This document shows positions 23,532 to 34,284 of a stretch of DNA of 64,000 nucleotides, piece by piece. Origin of the DNA: Cephalopachus bancanus (Eukaryota > Chordata > Mammalia > Primates > Tarsiidae); assembly GCA_027257055.1 (NCBI GenBank), contig JAPVLO010000206.1, positions 1,674,001 to 1,738,000 of the forward strand, written 5' to 3'. Under the pieces are notes generated by a model. It saw only the letters and a program-made list of their open reading frames with translations. It was not told the origin of the DNA and did no database searches. A program made the translations under genes and the position numbers. How positions within the stretch are numbered: the stretch's first letter is position 1; each line of letters begins with the position of its first letter.

Positions 23532-25655
23532 AAGAAGGGCCAGAATATTGACCCTGAAAAATTTTTTGATTCTCAGATATAAAATATAAGATGGTGTCGA
23601 AGGTTGGAAATACATGCATAAATATATTCCTATTATTTTTATTATACTTCCTGTGTAGAAATAACGAAAAGAAAGGGTGTGGAAAACGTAGGTGCTGGAT
23701 TAGAGGTTAAAAGTTACCAACCAGGGGAAGGATGAATCCTCTTTCTGGCATCCTTATGAAATGGGTGATGGGACAGAGAAGGACTTAAAGATTTTTTGAC
23801 CCATCTCCCTTTGCACCTGGAGATGTAAATAGGAAAGATGTATGGATGTGAGATATGCTCTTTTACCCAATGCTGCAACGGCTCTAGGACTTATAAGAAT
23901 TACATTCACTACTTCTGTTTAGTGTTATTTGGGGGATAAACTCTTAAAATTCATCTCACAAGGTAAAGTGTATAAGAATAATAAAAGGCGTAGTCAGGGA
24001 CCTGAAATTTATTAGCTAAAAAAAAAAAAAAGAAGAGTGAATTCCTACAGCTGGTAAATGTTTAACATCTTGGCATTGTTAAGGGTTGCCCAAGTTTATT
24101 TAGTAAGATCTTAAACAGGGAACCATGTTTTATTATTCATGTATAAATGGATTTAAGGGAGAGATCTAAGAAAAGAATGTTTGTTTCAGCCAGAAAACAA
24201 CTTCATTCATATTCTCATTGGCATGTCTCATCCATATCTAAGAACCAAAGCATTTTTCATGGATTTATATAGTCTGTCTTTTGAGATAAATGGCAATTAG
24301 AATATAGTTTAGAGAGGAAAAGCAGTGAATTTTTTCACAGGGATTGCTTTGAGAATATTCTTTTTAGGCAATAACCTGCATACTAGAAATGGAAAATTAA
24401 TTTTAAGGCAGTGGTTCTAAGGTTTTTTGATCCGTACTTGAGAAGCATATTTTAAGAAGCACATACACACTTATGATATTTTACTGAGCTTACTCCTTGG
24501 TTTTCGGAGGCTCTGGCTTGAAGTTTTTCAGGTCACTATGGCAACAAGTACACAAATTCAACATCCATACCATGAGCCGGATCTGTGAGAAAGAATTTCC
24601 AACTGTATACATAGTGTGTATATTTGACCTAAGCATTGCAGAAAGAATTTAACACAATGTAAAACATAGTAAATTGTCTGAGTGAGTCATAAAATGGAAA
24701 TAGTGGATGTAGCTAGGAAAATATAATCCCACAAATGAACCAGGGGAAATAGCGTTGGAAACCCCTTCTCTCTTAAATCTCCATCTTGCCTCCCCTCATC
24801 TCTCTTCCTGATGTAAAGAATTTCATAGGAAATGAAGAAAATCATTCTAAGCTTTTATTTTTCTTCTTTCTGAAGCTCAAGCCTAAAATAAATTATTTCT
24901 TTTTAGGCAAATTATAAACTTGTAATCTGAGACATCGGTCTTGCAAAACCTCCTCGGCACTTCCAATTACTGGCTGCAAATTGCTTTTCTAAAAACCCCC
25001 CTAAATGTTCACTCCGCATTCTGAGAGAACAGACTGAAATTGCATTACTGTTTTCTCTGATTCCTGGTTAAGGTGCTCCTCACACAGAATCTCGAGGAAG
25101 TAGAGATGAAAGCAAAGATCTGACAATGGGACAACGCTGGTCCCTTTCCAAAGGTCTGTCCTGGATATTGAATAACATCTCGGGGAGGAACCAAAATGGG
25201 ACCCCACTCTGGTTAAGATAAGGATGGCACCACAGTGAGATGCCAGTGGCAAGGGAATTTTGTTGGGCAGGAGTTAAGAGCCACGGAAGAAAAACAGGGA
25301 AGTGTGAATGCTTGGGACACAAAGAGGGGCCCCAGCGGGCAGCCGCGCACAGATGCTTAATAAATACTTTTTGATTTGACTGAATGATCAAAGTGTGGTG
25401 TTAATGTCAAGCAATCTCAGCACCATGCCTATGAATGCCTGTGGCAATCCACATCTTGGATTCTCTGGTGAGGTCAGACTGTCGGAAGGGATGCTGTGCC
25501 CGTGCTTGATGTGAGTGGGCAGCCAGGCCAGCCGTGGGAAGGGATGGGTCGTGGCGTCCTGTACTTTGCAGAGCCACATTCCTCCCTTGGAAACTTGCAC
25601 TGAGCGCTTGCCCTGCAAGGAGCACAGTCTAGGTGCATTAGCCAGCAAAAAGTTG

Positions 25656-25790
25656 GCTAGTTGCTGCAACTCTGTCCCTCAGTTTTCTGATGTCTAAAAC
25701 GAGGATACTAGTAAATAGATGATAAGTGATAATGTCTGTTTATGCACATAATTTAACTCATAAAATTGTGTGATGCTTTGGTAAGCACTA
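25656..25790 (+). mobile_element. MIR SINE fragment
   Basis: CCCTCAGTTTTCTGATGTC, TAAAACGAGGATACTAGT and TTTGGTAAGCACTAGATG follow the 3' half of MIR. Confidence 0.65.
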
Positions 25791-25847
25791 GATGTAAAAA
25801 CACAAGGTCCTTTTCATTAGAATGTTCTGTTAGCATCCTTTCAGGAG

Positions 25848-26015
25848 GCAGCATAGCTGAATGGAAAGAATGTTGGCCTGAGGGGCCAGAGAAACAAATT
25901 GAAGTCCCAGCTGGGTGCAAACCATCTGTGAGACTGTGTGCCTCCCAGCTTCCCTAGGATTCAGTTTTCTCATCTGCAAAATTAAGATGCTCGTCTAGAT
26001 CTGCCATCTAATAAT
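25848..26015 (+). mobile_element. MIR SINE
   Basis: GGCAGCATAGCTGAATGGAAAG, GAAGTCCCAGCTGGGTGC, TTCAGTTTTCTCATCTGC, AAAATTAAGATG in MIR order. Confidence 0.75.
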
Positions 26016-26050
26016 ATTTTATTATCCTACAGAGAATTGATAAAGGAATT

Positions 26051-26100
26051 GAGCACCTAGTTTCCTTGGTAAAGTCATTTTTACTTTCTGACTCCCTCAA
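26051..26100 (+). repeat. Direct duplication a, copy 1
   Basis: About 50 bp starting GAGCACCTAGTTTCCTTGG. Its partner is 26517-26566, with few differences. Confidence 0.8.
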
Positions 26101-26293
26101 ATAACCCTCTACACATCTTGAATAAGAAGAAACGCATTGATTTTCAAATGTTCCAGCAGGGTTTGGGGAATCAGTAAGAGTTGATACATTTTGCATGCCC
26201 ATAAACACGACCCTAGGTTGGGAAGGAGAGAAAGGCATTGCTGTCCAGCAAACACCTGTCTTATCTTTGTCCAGACCTGCCCCAACCACAGGT

Positions 26294-26447
26294 TTTACAA
26301 AAACCTGCTAAATACTGACCTCAGCCAGTTGATCCAAGTTCACAGTGACAAGTCATGTTGATAGTATGCATCCTTGATGTAACGTGATGCAACGGCACTT
26401 TACCTCTGCCCTTCATCTCCAAAACCCTTATTTCCAGACTAATCATG
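26294..26447 (+). repeat. Direct duplication c, copy 1 (L1M-derived)
   Basis: 154 bp that match 28436-28589 with about 8 mismatches by eye. The partner lies in its normal L1M 3' UTR context. Here both sides are unrelated sequence, so this copy looks like the displaced one. Confidence 0.85.
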
Positions 26448-26516
26448 TGAGCCGCTCTGGATGACCAGCAACCAGATAGCCATGTGCTAAAAGAGGGAAC
26501 TGGTGGTAGTGGGAAA

Positions 26517-26566
26517 GAGCACCTAGTTTCCTTGGGAAGGTCAGTTTTACTTTCTGACACCTTGAG
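26517..26566 (+). repeat. Direct duplication a, copy 2
   Basis: Partner of 26051-26100. It runs directly into duplication b, copy 1. Confidence 0.8.
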
Positions 26567-26789
26567 AACTCAGAAAAGAATGGTGACTCTGGAGAAGTAT
26601 TAAAATGAAATAACACTATATGTATCTAAAATCACTTAGGACATTCATACTTTTGTGAAATTTCCCAAGCACTTCAAATTTGCTAACTTAAAGTTCAGTC
26701 TTCTTGTGTGTTTCTCTCTACTGGCATAGAATACAAAAGGGCACATATCTTTTGAACTCTTTGGTGATGCAACAAAATCTGGTTTCACT
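26564..26789 (+). repeat. Direct duplication b, copy 1
   Basis: 226 bp starting GAGAACTCAGAAAAGAATGG. They match 27376-27600 with about 9 mismatches and one length difference. Confidence 0.9.
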
Positions 26790-26920
26790 GATGAGGAAGG
26801 TATCGAACGGAGAATAGGCGTTACTTTTTATTATTTGAGTCCAACTTTCAAGACTTTCAGGTCAGGACTGAAAATTCCAGGTCAGGACATTTTCAATAGA
26901 AAAAAGTATACATATGTGTC

Positions 26921-27030
26921 CGTGTGTGTGTGTGTGTGTGTGTGTACATACACATATGTACATATATATACATGCGTACACAGCATAAATGTACACACAC
27001 ATAGTTATACGCGTGCGCACACACACTCAT
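26921..27030. repeat. TG/CA-rich alternating tract
   Basis: (TG)n leads into TACATACACATATGTAC, ATATATACATGCGTAC and GCGTGCGCACACACAC. This is nearly continuous purine/pyrimidine alternation. Confidence 0.92.
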
Positions 27031-27375
27031 ATTCGAAATAGGAATCCTCGGAAAGGGCTCATCTCACCAATGGTCTCTTCCCTGCTGCTATATCTTATTC
27101 TTTGTCACTCCCCACAAGAAACAAATCCAGTGAAACTCAGACTGAGACTTGAAATGTGCAGAACTCTCTTCTAGATATTCTTTTTGTGTGAACATCCCTC
27201 CATCCTTGCCCCTACCCTGTGCCCTCACCATCACAAAAAACAAGGACAGAACTTGAGAATTCTGACTAGTTTGGGAAACTGTAAATACCCACACTTCTTA
27301 CATTTTTACTGTTTCCATGACAAATTTTTCTTTTCAGGAGAAAAGAACATTTCTAAAAGATCAAAATTAAACTTT

Positions 27376-27600
27376 GAGAACTCAGAAAAGAATGGTGGCT
27401 CTGGAGAAGTATTAAAATGAAATAACACTATATGTCTCTAAGATCACTTATGACATTTATACTTTTGTGAAATTTCCCAAGCCCTTCAAATTTGCTAATT
27501 TAAAGTTCAATCTTCTTGTGTGTTTCTCTCTACTGGCATAGAATACAAAAGGGCACATATCTTTTGAACTCTTTGGTGATGCAACAAAATCTGGTTTCAC
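27376..27600 (+). repeat. Direct duplication b, copy 2
   Basis: Partner of 26564-26789, about 0.8 kb away in the same orientation. The TG/CA tract lies between them. Confidence 0.9.
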
Positions 27601-27989
27601 CAATGGGGAACATCCCTGAGTGAGGTATTTTGTGCTGAGGAAGTAACAGCTATTTTGACGTAGAGCAGAGAAGCTTTATTTATATCTATATCAAAGCATA
27701 TGTAGAATCAGTAATGTGTGTATATAGATAGACTAATCCTCATTTAGACAAAATTTCCCTTTGCCTTCTCATATTATCCTTCAGTTACTTATACAAGGAT
27801 TTACTACCATCAATCTTTGCCAATTATTTCTGTATTTTATCAACAGTTTTGGTTTTCCTTTTAGAAACGGTTGTGACATGATATGTGACAGAGGTTAATT
27901 TATATCCCAAAGGGGATATTTCTCTTCAGCCTACACAGACAGGATTGGATACTTTTAGGAAACCCAGTTGAGAATACGCAGGCCTTCAC
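27601..27989. other. Unassigned sequence
   Basis: No recognised feature. Confidence 0.4.
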
Positions 27990-28972
27990 CACACACGTGT
28001 GCCTCATTAGCAGCGATGACAAAAAAAATCTCTGCTCTGGAGTATTCTACAGTACAAGAAAGTAAAACAAACAAACAAACGAAACTCATGATGAAAAAGG
28101 TTATTACAAAGGAACACAGGCATCAATTGAAACAAGCACCTAATGGCCAAAGTTGGAACAATTTGAGGGAAAAAAAATTAAATAAATTAGCATTGAATTA
28201 TAATCCAAAATGTAAAATAAATATTTATGAGTTTATAATGGCATAAATAATTTTAAAAATAAGTGGAGTAAAAGGACAAATATCCCATGCCAAACAATTC
28301 CAAATAACTTATGTAGCTACCCATCTTCAAAGAGGTGGGGCACAACTCCCCAGTCCATAAGTGAGGCTGTGTGGCCTGCACACAATGACTTCCTTCAGAA
28401 GAATACAGTATGGGAAGGGGGAATATAAGCATTACTTTACAAAAACCTGTTGAACACTGACTTCAGCCAGTTGATCCAAGTTCACAGTGACAAGTCATAT
28501 TGATAGCATGCATCCTTGATGTAATGTGATGAAACGGCACTTTACCTCTGCCCTTCATCTCCAAAACCCTTATTTCCAGACTAATCATGAGGAAAACACC
28601 AGACAATTCCCAAATAAGGGACATTCTACACAATTCTTCAAAACTGTGAAAGTCATCAAAAACAATGAAAGTGAGAAACTGTCACAACCAAGAGATTGTG
28701 ACATGCCTAGAAGACACTGCTAATAAATATAATGTTGTGTCCTGGATGAAATCCTGCAACAGAAAAAGGACATTGGGTGAAAACTAATAAAACTTGAGCA
28801 AGATATGAACTTTAGTTAATAATAACGTACCAATATTGGTTAATTAATTTCGGCAAACTAATCGTACTTATGTAAGATGTTAATAACAAGGGAAATGGGG
28901 TATGGAGTATATAAATCTGTTGTCGAAAGTTTTCTGTAAATCTAAAACTTTAAAAAAATAAAGTTTATTTAA
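27990..28972 (+). mobile_element. L1M 3' UTR region
   Basis: Old L1 3' order: AGGTTATTACAAAGGAACAC, AATGGCCAAAGTTGGAACAA, GCACAATGACTTCC-type block, GACAAGTCATATTGATAGC, CAGACAATTCCC, AGAAACTGTCACAACCAAG, GAACTTTAGTTAATAATAAC, TTTTCTGTAAATCTAAAAC and an A-rich end. Confidence 0.85.
28436..28589 (+). repeat. Direct duplication c, copy 2 (L1M context)
   Basis: The in-context member of the pair with 26294-26447. The L1M consensus order continues on both sides. Confidence 0.85.
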
Positions 28973-29264
28973 TTAATTTTTTTTTTTTTGAGTTGGAGTC
29001 TCACTCTGTTGCCCAGACTGGAGTGCAGTGGCACGCTCCCAGCTACCGTAGCCTCAACCTGCTGGGCTCTGACGATCCTTCCACCTCAGTTCAAGTAGCT
29101 GGAACTATAGGTGTGCACTACCACGCCTGGCTAATTTTTGATTTATTGTAGAAATGAGGTCTCGCCAAGTTGTCCGGGTGGGTCTTGAACCCACAGGCTC
29201 AGGCAATCCACTTGCCTTGGCCTCCCAAAGTGCTGGGATTACAGGCTGAGCAACGAGCCCGGCC
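28973..29264 (-). mobile_element. Alu, lineage-specific, early stage
   Basis: T run, GAGTTGGAGTC, CCAAGTTGTCCGGG segment retained, ends CAACGAGCCCGGCC. TSD TAAAGTTTATTTAA at 28959-28972 against TAAAGTTTACTTTTAA at 29265-29280. It landed in the A-rich end of the L1M. Confidence 0.93.
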
Positions 29265-29280
29265 TAAAGTTTACTTTTAA

Positions 29281-29754
29281 AAAAGAAAATTATCTCTTTT
29301 TTTCTATAGTAATATAAGACAGATCAGGGAAGACCTATGTAACAAAGTCTAGGATGAATTGAACTGGCATCATAAAGACAAGTTCCAGAAAAATGTGCAC
29401 CATCTGGCTTTGTGAAACTTAAATATGCTGGCTTAGTGCTAAAGTGGCAGCCAGGAAAGGTTTAGAATGAGTGTTATCATTAATATGTATTTGGCAGCAG
29501 GAATTTCCATTATTAGCAGCTGAAAAAACATGGCAAGGAACACTTGGACAGAACTGTACACGAAAATATAAACTCTCCTGACTTTGCTCTCTGATGCTGT
29601 TGACATCTCCTAAGAATCAAAGAGCTGAATTTTTCTTCTTAGAGCCTGCAAGACTTATTTCTAAAAGAAAGGTCTAGTTTTAATGACTACAGAATGTTCT
29701 CTAATGCTTAAAGTCCCCTGAACTCATTTGATGCCTAAAAGGACTCCAAACTGG
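29281..29754. other. Unassigned sequence
   Basis: No recognised feature. Confidence 0.4.
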
Positions 29755-29895
29755 GCTCTGTTATTATTATGGAGAGAAAGAAACAGGTTTAGAGAGGATA
29801 AGTGATTTGCTCCAAATACACATCTGATAAGCGGTGGAACTGGAACTTGAACCTAGGTTTTCCAAATAAAAAGCTACTACTTTTTCTATGCCTTA
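29755..29895 (-). mobile_element. MIR SINE
   Basis: GAGAAAGAAACAGGTTTAGAG, GATAAGTGATTTGCTCC, GAACTTGAACCTAGGTTTTCC: complement of MIR. Confidence 0.75.
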
Positions 29896-29944
29896 AACTT
29901 ATTTGGGAAAGTGTTTGTCTTGTTGTTTGGCATATGTTAGCAGA

Positions 29945-30150
29945 AGTGTCCCAAAAAACCAAACTAAAAAAACAAACAAAACCTCACAATGAGAAAGGTT
30001 ATTACAAAGAAACACAGGAGTCAACTGAAAGAGCACCCAATGGCCAAAGTTGGAAAAATTTGAGCAAAAAATAAATACATAAATTAGTGCTGAATTATAA
30101 TCCTAAGTATAAAATACATGTCCATGAGTTTATAATGATATCTAGACATC
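29945..30150 (+). mobile_element. L1M 3' UTR fragment
   Basis: Parallels 28060-28250: AAGGTTATTACAAAGAAACAC, AATGGCCAAAGTTGGAAAA, GAATTATAATCCTAAG, GAGTTTATAATG. It is a separate copy of the same L1M region. Confidence 0.75.
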
Positions 30151-31085
30151 TAGAACAAAAACGCCATCTCTGAAGAGTGAAGACACCAAGGTGGGTTCTG
30201 GTCTCCCAAATGGGCATGGGTACAAACCAGGAAATTCTTAGGTCTCAACTTTATCATTAATTTTCTTCTTTCAATTTGTGGCCCAAATGTTTTCACTGTC
30301 TCTGCTTCTTGTATGAGCCTGATGAGACTTTCTACGTCTCTGATTCCTACACAGCTGGTCAGCAGTCACGATCCACCACACTTGACTCTCCTAACCACAT
30401 GACAAAGAGTGTCAGCCTATTAGAGAAGACACACATGCTTGTTTTGAACAGAATATCTGCACTATTTTCAAAATTTCACTGGAAAACTGGGGTACTTGAG
30501 AATTCACAGAGTTGTCATGAATATCTAATCCTACCTCATCTCTCTCCTGAGAAAGACAAGTCTTAATATGTATCATTTGTATTGAAGAAGATGAGGACTT
30601 GGGTTGTTATTTTCAATTTCACAGTAATATTTCATTGACTGCCAAAAATACCTCCTATTAACAAAATGGTATAGAAAGAAACCAGATCTTGAGCAGAACA
30701 CAGACTCAACTAGAAGCAAAGAATAATACTGCATATTAGAAGAACAAGGACCTTAGGTTTTAACAATCCAATCAGCTCAGAAACAACGGGACACTTTGAG
30801 AAGCACTTAGATCTTTGTTAGTTGAGTTTTCCAAAGAAAGTCAAGGCCACCCTTGTTGGGGATGTTGTCAAAGAGAGTCATATTTCACACAATGGGATAG
30901 AGGGCCTGGGAGAATGTTGATGACTTTGAAATCAGTTTTTTAAACCTACGTATACAATGGGATATCATACCAGGTCAACTTAGCCAATTAAAGTTCATCT
31001 CAATTTTTATTACCAATGTGCTGACTATTTATTTCATTGCCCTCTGCTGATCATTCTGAATTTAAATCCATATCCTTCTAGAGGG
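30151..31085. other. Unassigned sequence
   Basis: No repeat or coding pattern recognised. Confidence 0.4.
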
Positions 31086-31099
31086 ACTGAGACCTTGAC

Positions 31100-31820
31100 A
31101 CTTTTTAAAAAATAAAACATCTTTATTTCACATACTTTATTTATTTATTTATTTTTTATTTTTGAGTTGGAGTCTCACTCGGTCGCTCAGACTGGAGTGT
31201 AGTGGCCGCTTCCGGCCACCGCAGCCTCGACCTCCTGGGCTTCGGCGATCCTTCTGCCTCAGCCTTCCAAGTAGCTGGAACTACAGGTGCGTGCTATCAC
31301 ACCCAGCTAATTTTTTGATTTATTGTAGAGATGAGGTCTTGCCAAGTTGCCCAGGCAGATCTCGAACCCACGGGCTCAGGCAATCCACTCATCTCAGCCT
31401 CCCAAAGCGAGGGATTACAGGCTGAGTCACCGAGCCCGGCTTATTTCACATACTTTAATTTCAGAAGAAAATACACACACACAAAAATGACACACAACAT
31501 GCAATCTTTTTGTCAAATTAGGAAGGGAATGAGGCCCCTGTTTCCTGCCTTAAACCAGGAGAAAAAGCAACACTAGACATCAGTGGGAGCCAGGTGAGAC
31601 AGGGCCACTCAAGGCCGCTGTGGGAGCCATGGGGACACTCTACAGAGAGCAACAGATTTCCAGATAGAAACTTTTAATCTACTTCTACCATGGGAGATGC
31701 ATCTTCATTGCCCTGAAGGAGGTGGGGGGGAACCTCATCAGGAACAGCAATACTGGAGGCTCCTCAGCTGTCACTTCATCTTCATCAACGCAGAGGCCCA
31801 GCTTGACCATGTTAGACACG
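31100..31820 (-). pseudogene. HSP90AB1: HSP90AB1 processed pseudogene, 3' portion
   Basis: HSP90-beta is a cytosolic ATP-dependent chaperone. This is a dead mRNA copy of its 3' end. On the minus strand from about 31820 it reads [18 protein letters not shown]. After a one-base frameshift it gives a [14 protein letters not shown] stretch and the terminal VEVD with its stop at 31674-31676. The beta-specific EDEV...AEEP and a 3' UTR matching HSP90AB1 (AGTGTCCCCATGG, CACCTGGCTCCCACTG, GATTGCATGTTGTGTG, ATTAAAGTATGTGAAATAA) exclude HSP90AA1. The UTR is interrupted by the Alu at 31140-31440 and ends at a short T run near 31102-31106. The part upstream in the mRNA lies inverted at 31821-32089. TSD: ACTGAGACCTTGAC at 31086-31099. 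Confidence 0.93.
31140..31440 (-). mobile_element. Alu inserted in the HSP90AB1 retrocopy 3' UTR
   Basis: (TTTA)n tail complement, GAGTTGGAGTCTCACTCGG, CCAAGTTGCCCAGG retained, GCGAGGGATT, ends GTCACCGAGCCCGGC. The 17-bp perfect TSD TTATTTCACATACTTTA at 31123-31139 and 31441-31457 is itself HSP90AB1 3' UTR sequence, so the Alu is younger than the retrocopy. Confidence 0.97.
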
Positions 31821-32089
31821 GTTGGAGTTGAGAAGGTGACAATCTCCAATAGGCTTGTGTCTTCACCCTGCTGCATGGTGACCAGCACCTATGGCTGGAC
31901 ACCCAACATGGAGCGACTTGTGAAAGCCCAGGCACTTTGGGACAACTTGACGATGGGCTACAAGATGGCCAAAAAGCACCAGGAGATCGACCCTGACCAT
32001 TCCGTTGTGGGGACACTGAGGCAGAAGGCAGAGGCTGACAAGAATGACAAGGCTTCCAAGGACCTGGTGGTGCTGCTGTTCGAAACTGC
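31821..32089 (+). pseudogene. HSP90AB1: HSP90AB1 processed pseudogene, inverted 5' portion
   Basis: Reads on the plus strand without a stop: [82 protein letters not shown]. This is the HSP90-beta C-terminal dimerisation region immediately upstream, in the protein, of the part at 31674-31820, but in the opposite orientation. Roughly 15 codons between the two parts are missing. The right boundary is the TSD copy ACTGAGACCTTCAC at 32090-32103, which matches 31086-31099 with one mismatch. No introns and no N-terminal domain are present, so it is a truncated retrocopy and not a gene. Confidence 0.93.
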
Positions 32090-32105
32090 ACTGAGACCTT
32101 CACGC

Positions 32106-32639
32106 TTCTAAAGGTTGCAGTCAATAGCTTTGTCCCCAAGTGACTGTGAACTGAGTCGTAGTGTCCTCGTGCCTCGAGGGGCAGCCAGACAGCCTGGGGA
32201 AGAGTACTGGACTGGAGCAAGCTGGGAGGGAGCTAGGCCCAGAATTAGGGAATAGAGAGAAAGGCCGGCTACAGGAGTGAGAAGTATAGTCTGGCAGGTA
32301 GAATTCTGTGTCAGAGGCTAAGGAAATAGGCCCCAGATATGAGGAAGGGAGGATTGGAGGTAGAGAGAATGTATTGGAGGTGCAGTGTTCAAAGCCATCT
32401 AGTAGGGAAATTATGAGAGATAGGCAGAGAAAGGCAGCGAAGACTGAAAGGTAAAGTGACACTCAAAAATTTAGTCCAACAGAAAATACAAAATTTTGTA
32501 AGCAAGTAACAGGGCCTCCCCTTCTACAATTGAGCTTCAAAAGTAAGATTCGACCCTGTGGCCAGAGAACAAAGAAGCAGGCAGGTAAGAGTGTGGCAAA
32601 ACTCAGTACAAGAGACAATAGCAATGGCCAGAAAGCAGA
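32106..32639. other. Unassigned sequence
   Basis: Target-site flank of the retrocopy. No recognised feature. Confidence 0.4.
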
Positions 32640-32880
32640 ATAGGGGTACCCGGTTCTGGGGGAGTGGGGGTGAGGGAAATAAGAAGTTATTGTTTAATGG
32701 GTTCTAGTTCAAGTAGAGGATGACGAACAGGTTCTAAAGATGGATAGGGGTGACATTTGCCCAACCATGTGAATGTCCCTAATGCTACTGTACTATATAC
32801 TTCAAAATGGCCAATATGGTCAATTTCATATCAAGAATATGTAACTGCAAATTAAAAATCAAAAAGAGAAAATTTAAAAA
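32640..32880 (+). mobile_element. L1M 3' end
   Basis: AAGTTATTGTTTAATGGGTT, CATGTGAATGTCCCTAATGC, TACTGTACTATATACTTC, AAAATGGCCAATATGGTC: an old L1 3' UTR end, without a clear tail. Confidence 0.75.
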
Positions 32881-34284
32881 TAGAGGCAATGGTAGCATCA
32901 GATTTCTAATTCAGAAACTCGGGTACTAAGAACAGGGTTGGGGAAGCCAATTCTCAGAACTGGCATGTAAGTCGGAACCTAGATCTTGGTTATACGATAG
33001 AGGGGCCCGTGTGCAATGCTGAGCTCAAGGTCAGGGCTGAGCCGGAGATACATGAGACAATGTCCAGAGACTAAGGGCTTATGCTGGACTATCTTGCTGC
33101 TGCTTAAACTTGGGAAATGGCTGAGCCTGAAAGTAGACTTCAGTTGCCTCAGCTGTGAAAGTTGAGAAAGTCTTAAGAAGTCTGGGTATTAGGCAAGACT
33201 AATACATGTTGCTTCTCTTGGTCTCATTTTTCCCACTCAGAATTCATGTTAAAGAGGACAACAACAACAAAAAAAATCAGGCTTGAGGAAAACCACCTCC
33301 CACTGAAGGAAATAATTTGACCATGAGCAGAATGGAAACAGGATATAGAACTCCTAATATTTTAGGCCAACTCACTAACTGGTAGACAATTCTTCCTTTT
33401 AAATAATTCTATGCTTTTTCACTAATGAATTCATGTCCCTATGGGGCCACAAAGGATGAGAATTTGGCCCAAATGTGTACTTAAATTGGATGGCCTTGTA
33501 ATAATGCTTTAAAAAATAAAACGCAGCCACCTGTGACATATTAAGACTGCTAATGTACTCATTGACATAAATACCTGAAGGGTTTCTACAACAGCTGGAA
33601 CATGGCTCAAAGATCTTTTGTATCTGCTTTTTAATGTACTTCCAAAGTGACTTCATAAAATTGCAACCACTACCACCAGTGGGACTGGAGGTTTTGTTTA
33701 ACTCCCTGAATCTACATCTTCCATTGCCATTCCCGCAAGTGATTACCGTTACAGCTTACTTTAAACATCTTGAAGATAAACATCAAACGCCAAATAAGTT
33801 ACCAATTGAGAGACGAGACTTAAAAGACTTAGGCAATCAAGACCCACATGTCCCTGGCCACAACAACTCTCACAAAATGACATGTTTCTCCCTCCACCCT
33901 TGCTCACTTCACAGAATCTTTAGCGTGCTTAAATTCTTCCCATATGCTTCCTAACAAGGCCCAAATTCCTCCCATATGGTACCACCCAAGGGTTCAAATA
34001 ACACATCTTCTCAGCTGTGACTGGACCCCAGACTGTCCAACCAAGTGTAGTGCTGTCTTTGCCTCTCCTGTGCCAGAGGAGGGAGCTTGGCCTGCACTGC
34101 CCACTAGACAGACTGATAATTGCAGAAGTACACACTGATGCTGAGGGTGACCGCAATAGAGAGAACTGATAACTGGGCCAGCCATTATAGCTAGTTATGT
34201 TGTACCCTGTACCATTCCCAGGACTACCCTTCCATCTCCATCCCATTGTCCTTGAGCTTCATTCAATCATTTGTCTGTTTTTTT
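32881..34284. other. Unassigned sequence
   Basis: No repeat or coding pattern recognised. Confidence 0.4.

Larger units (their letters stand above)
23036..25655. other. Mostly unassigned sequence
   Basis: Contains the (TAA)n repeat at 23401-23428, a CTCF-like motif at 23518-23531, a 13-A run near 24020, an X-box-like GTCACTATGGCAAC at 24532-24545, and a short L2/MIR-like terminus at about 25345-25388 (CTTAATAAATACTTTTTGA). No gene recognised. Confidence 0.4.

Noticed and set aside
31722..32111. 129-codon open frame with strong HSP90 similarity as a possible gene
   Set aside because: Only C-terminal codons remain, the next part of the protein is inverted, there is a frameshift and no promoter, and TSDs enclose it. 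It is a retrocopy.
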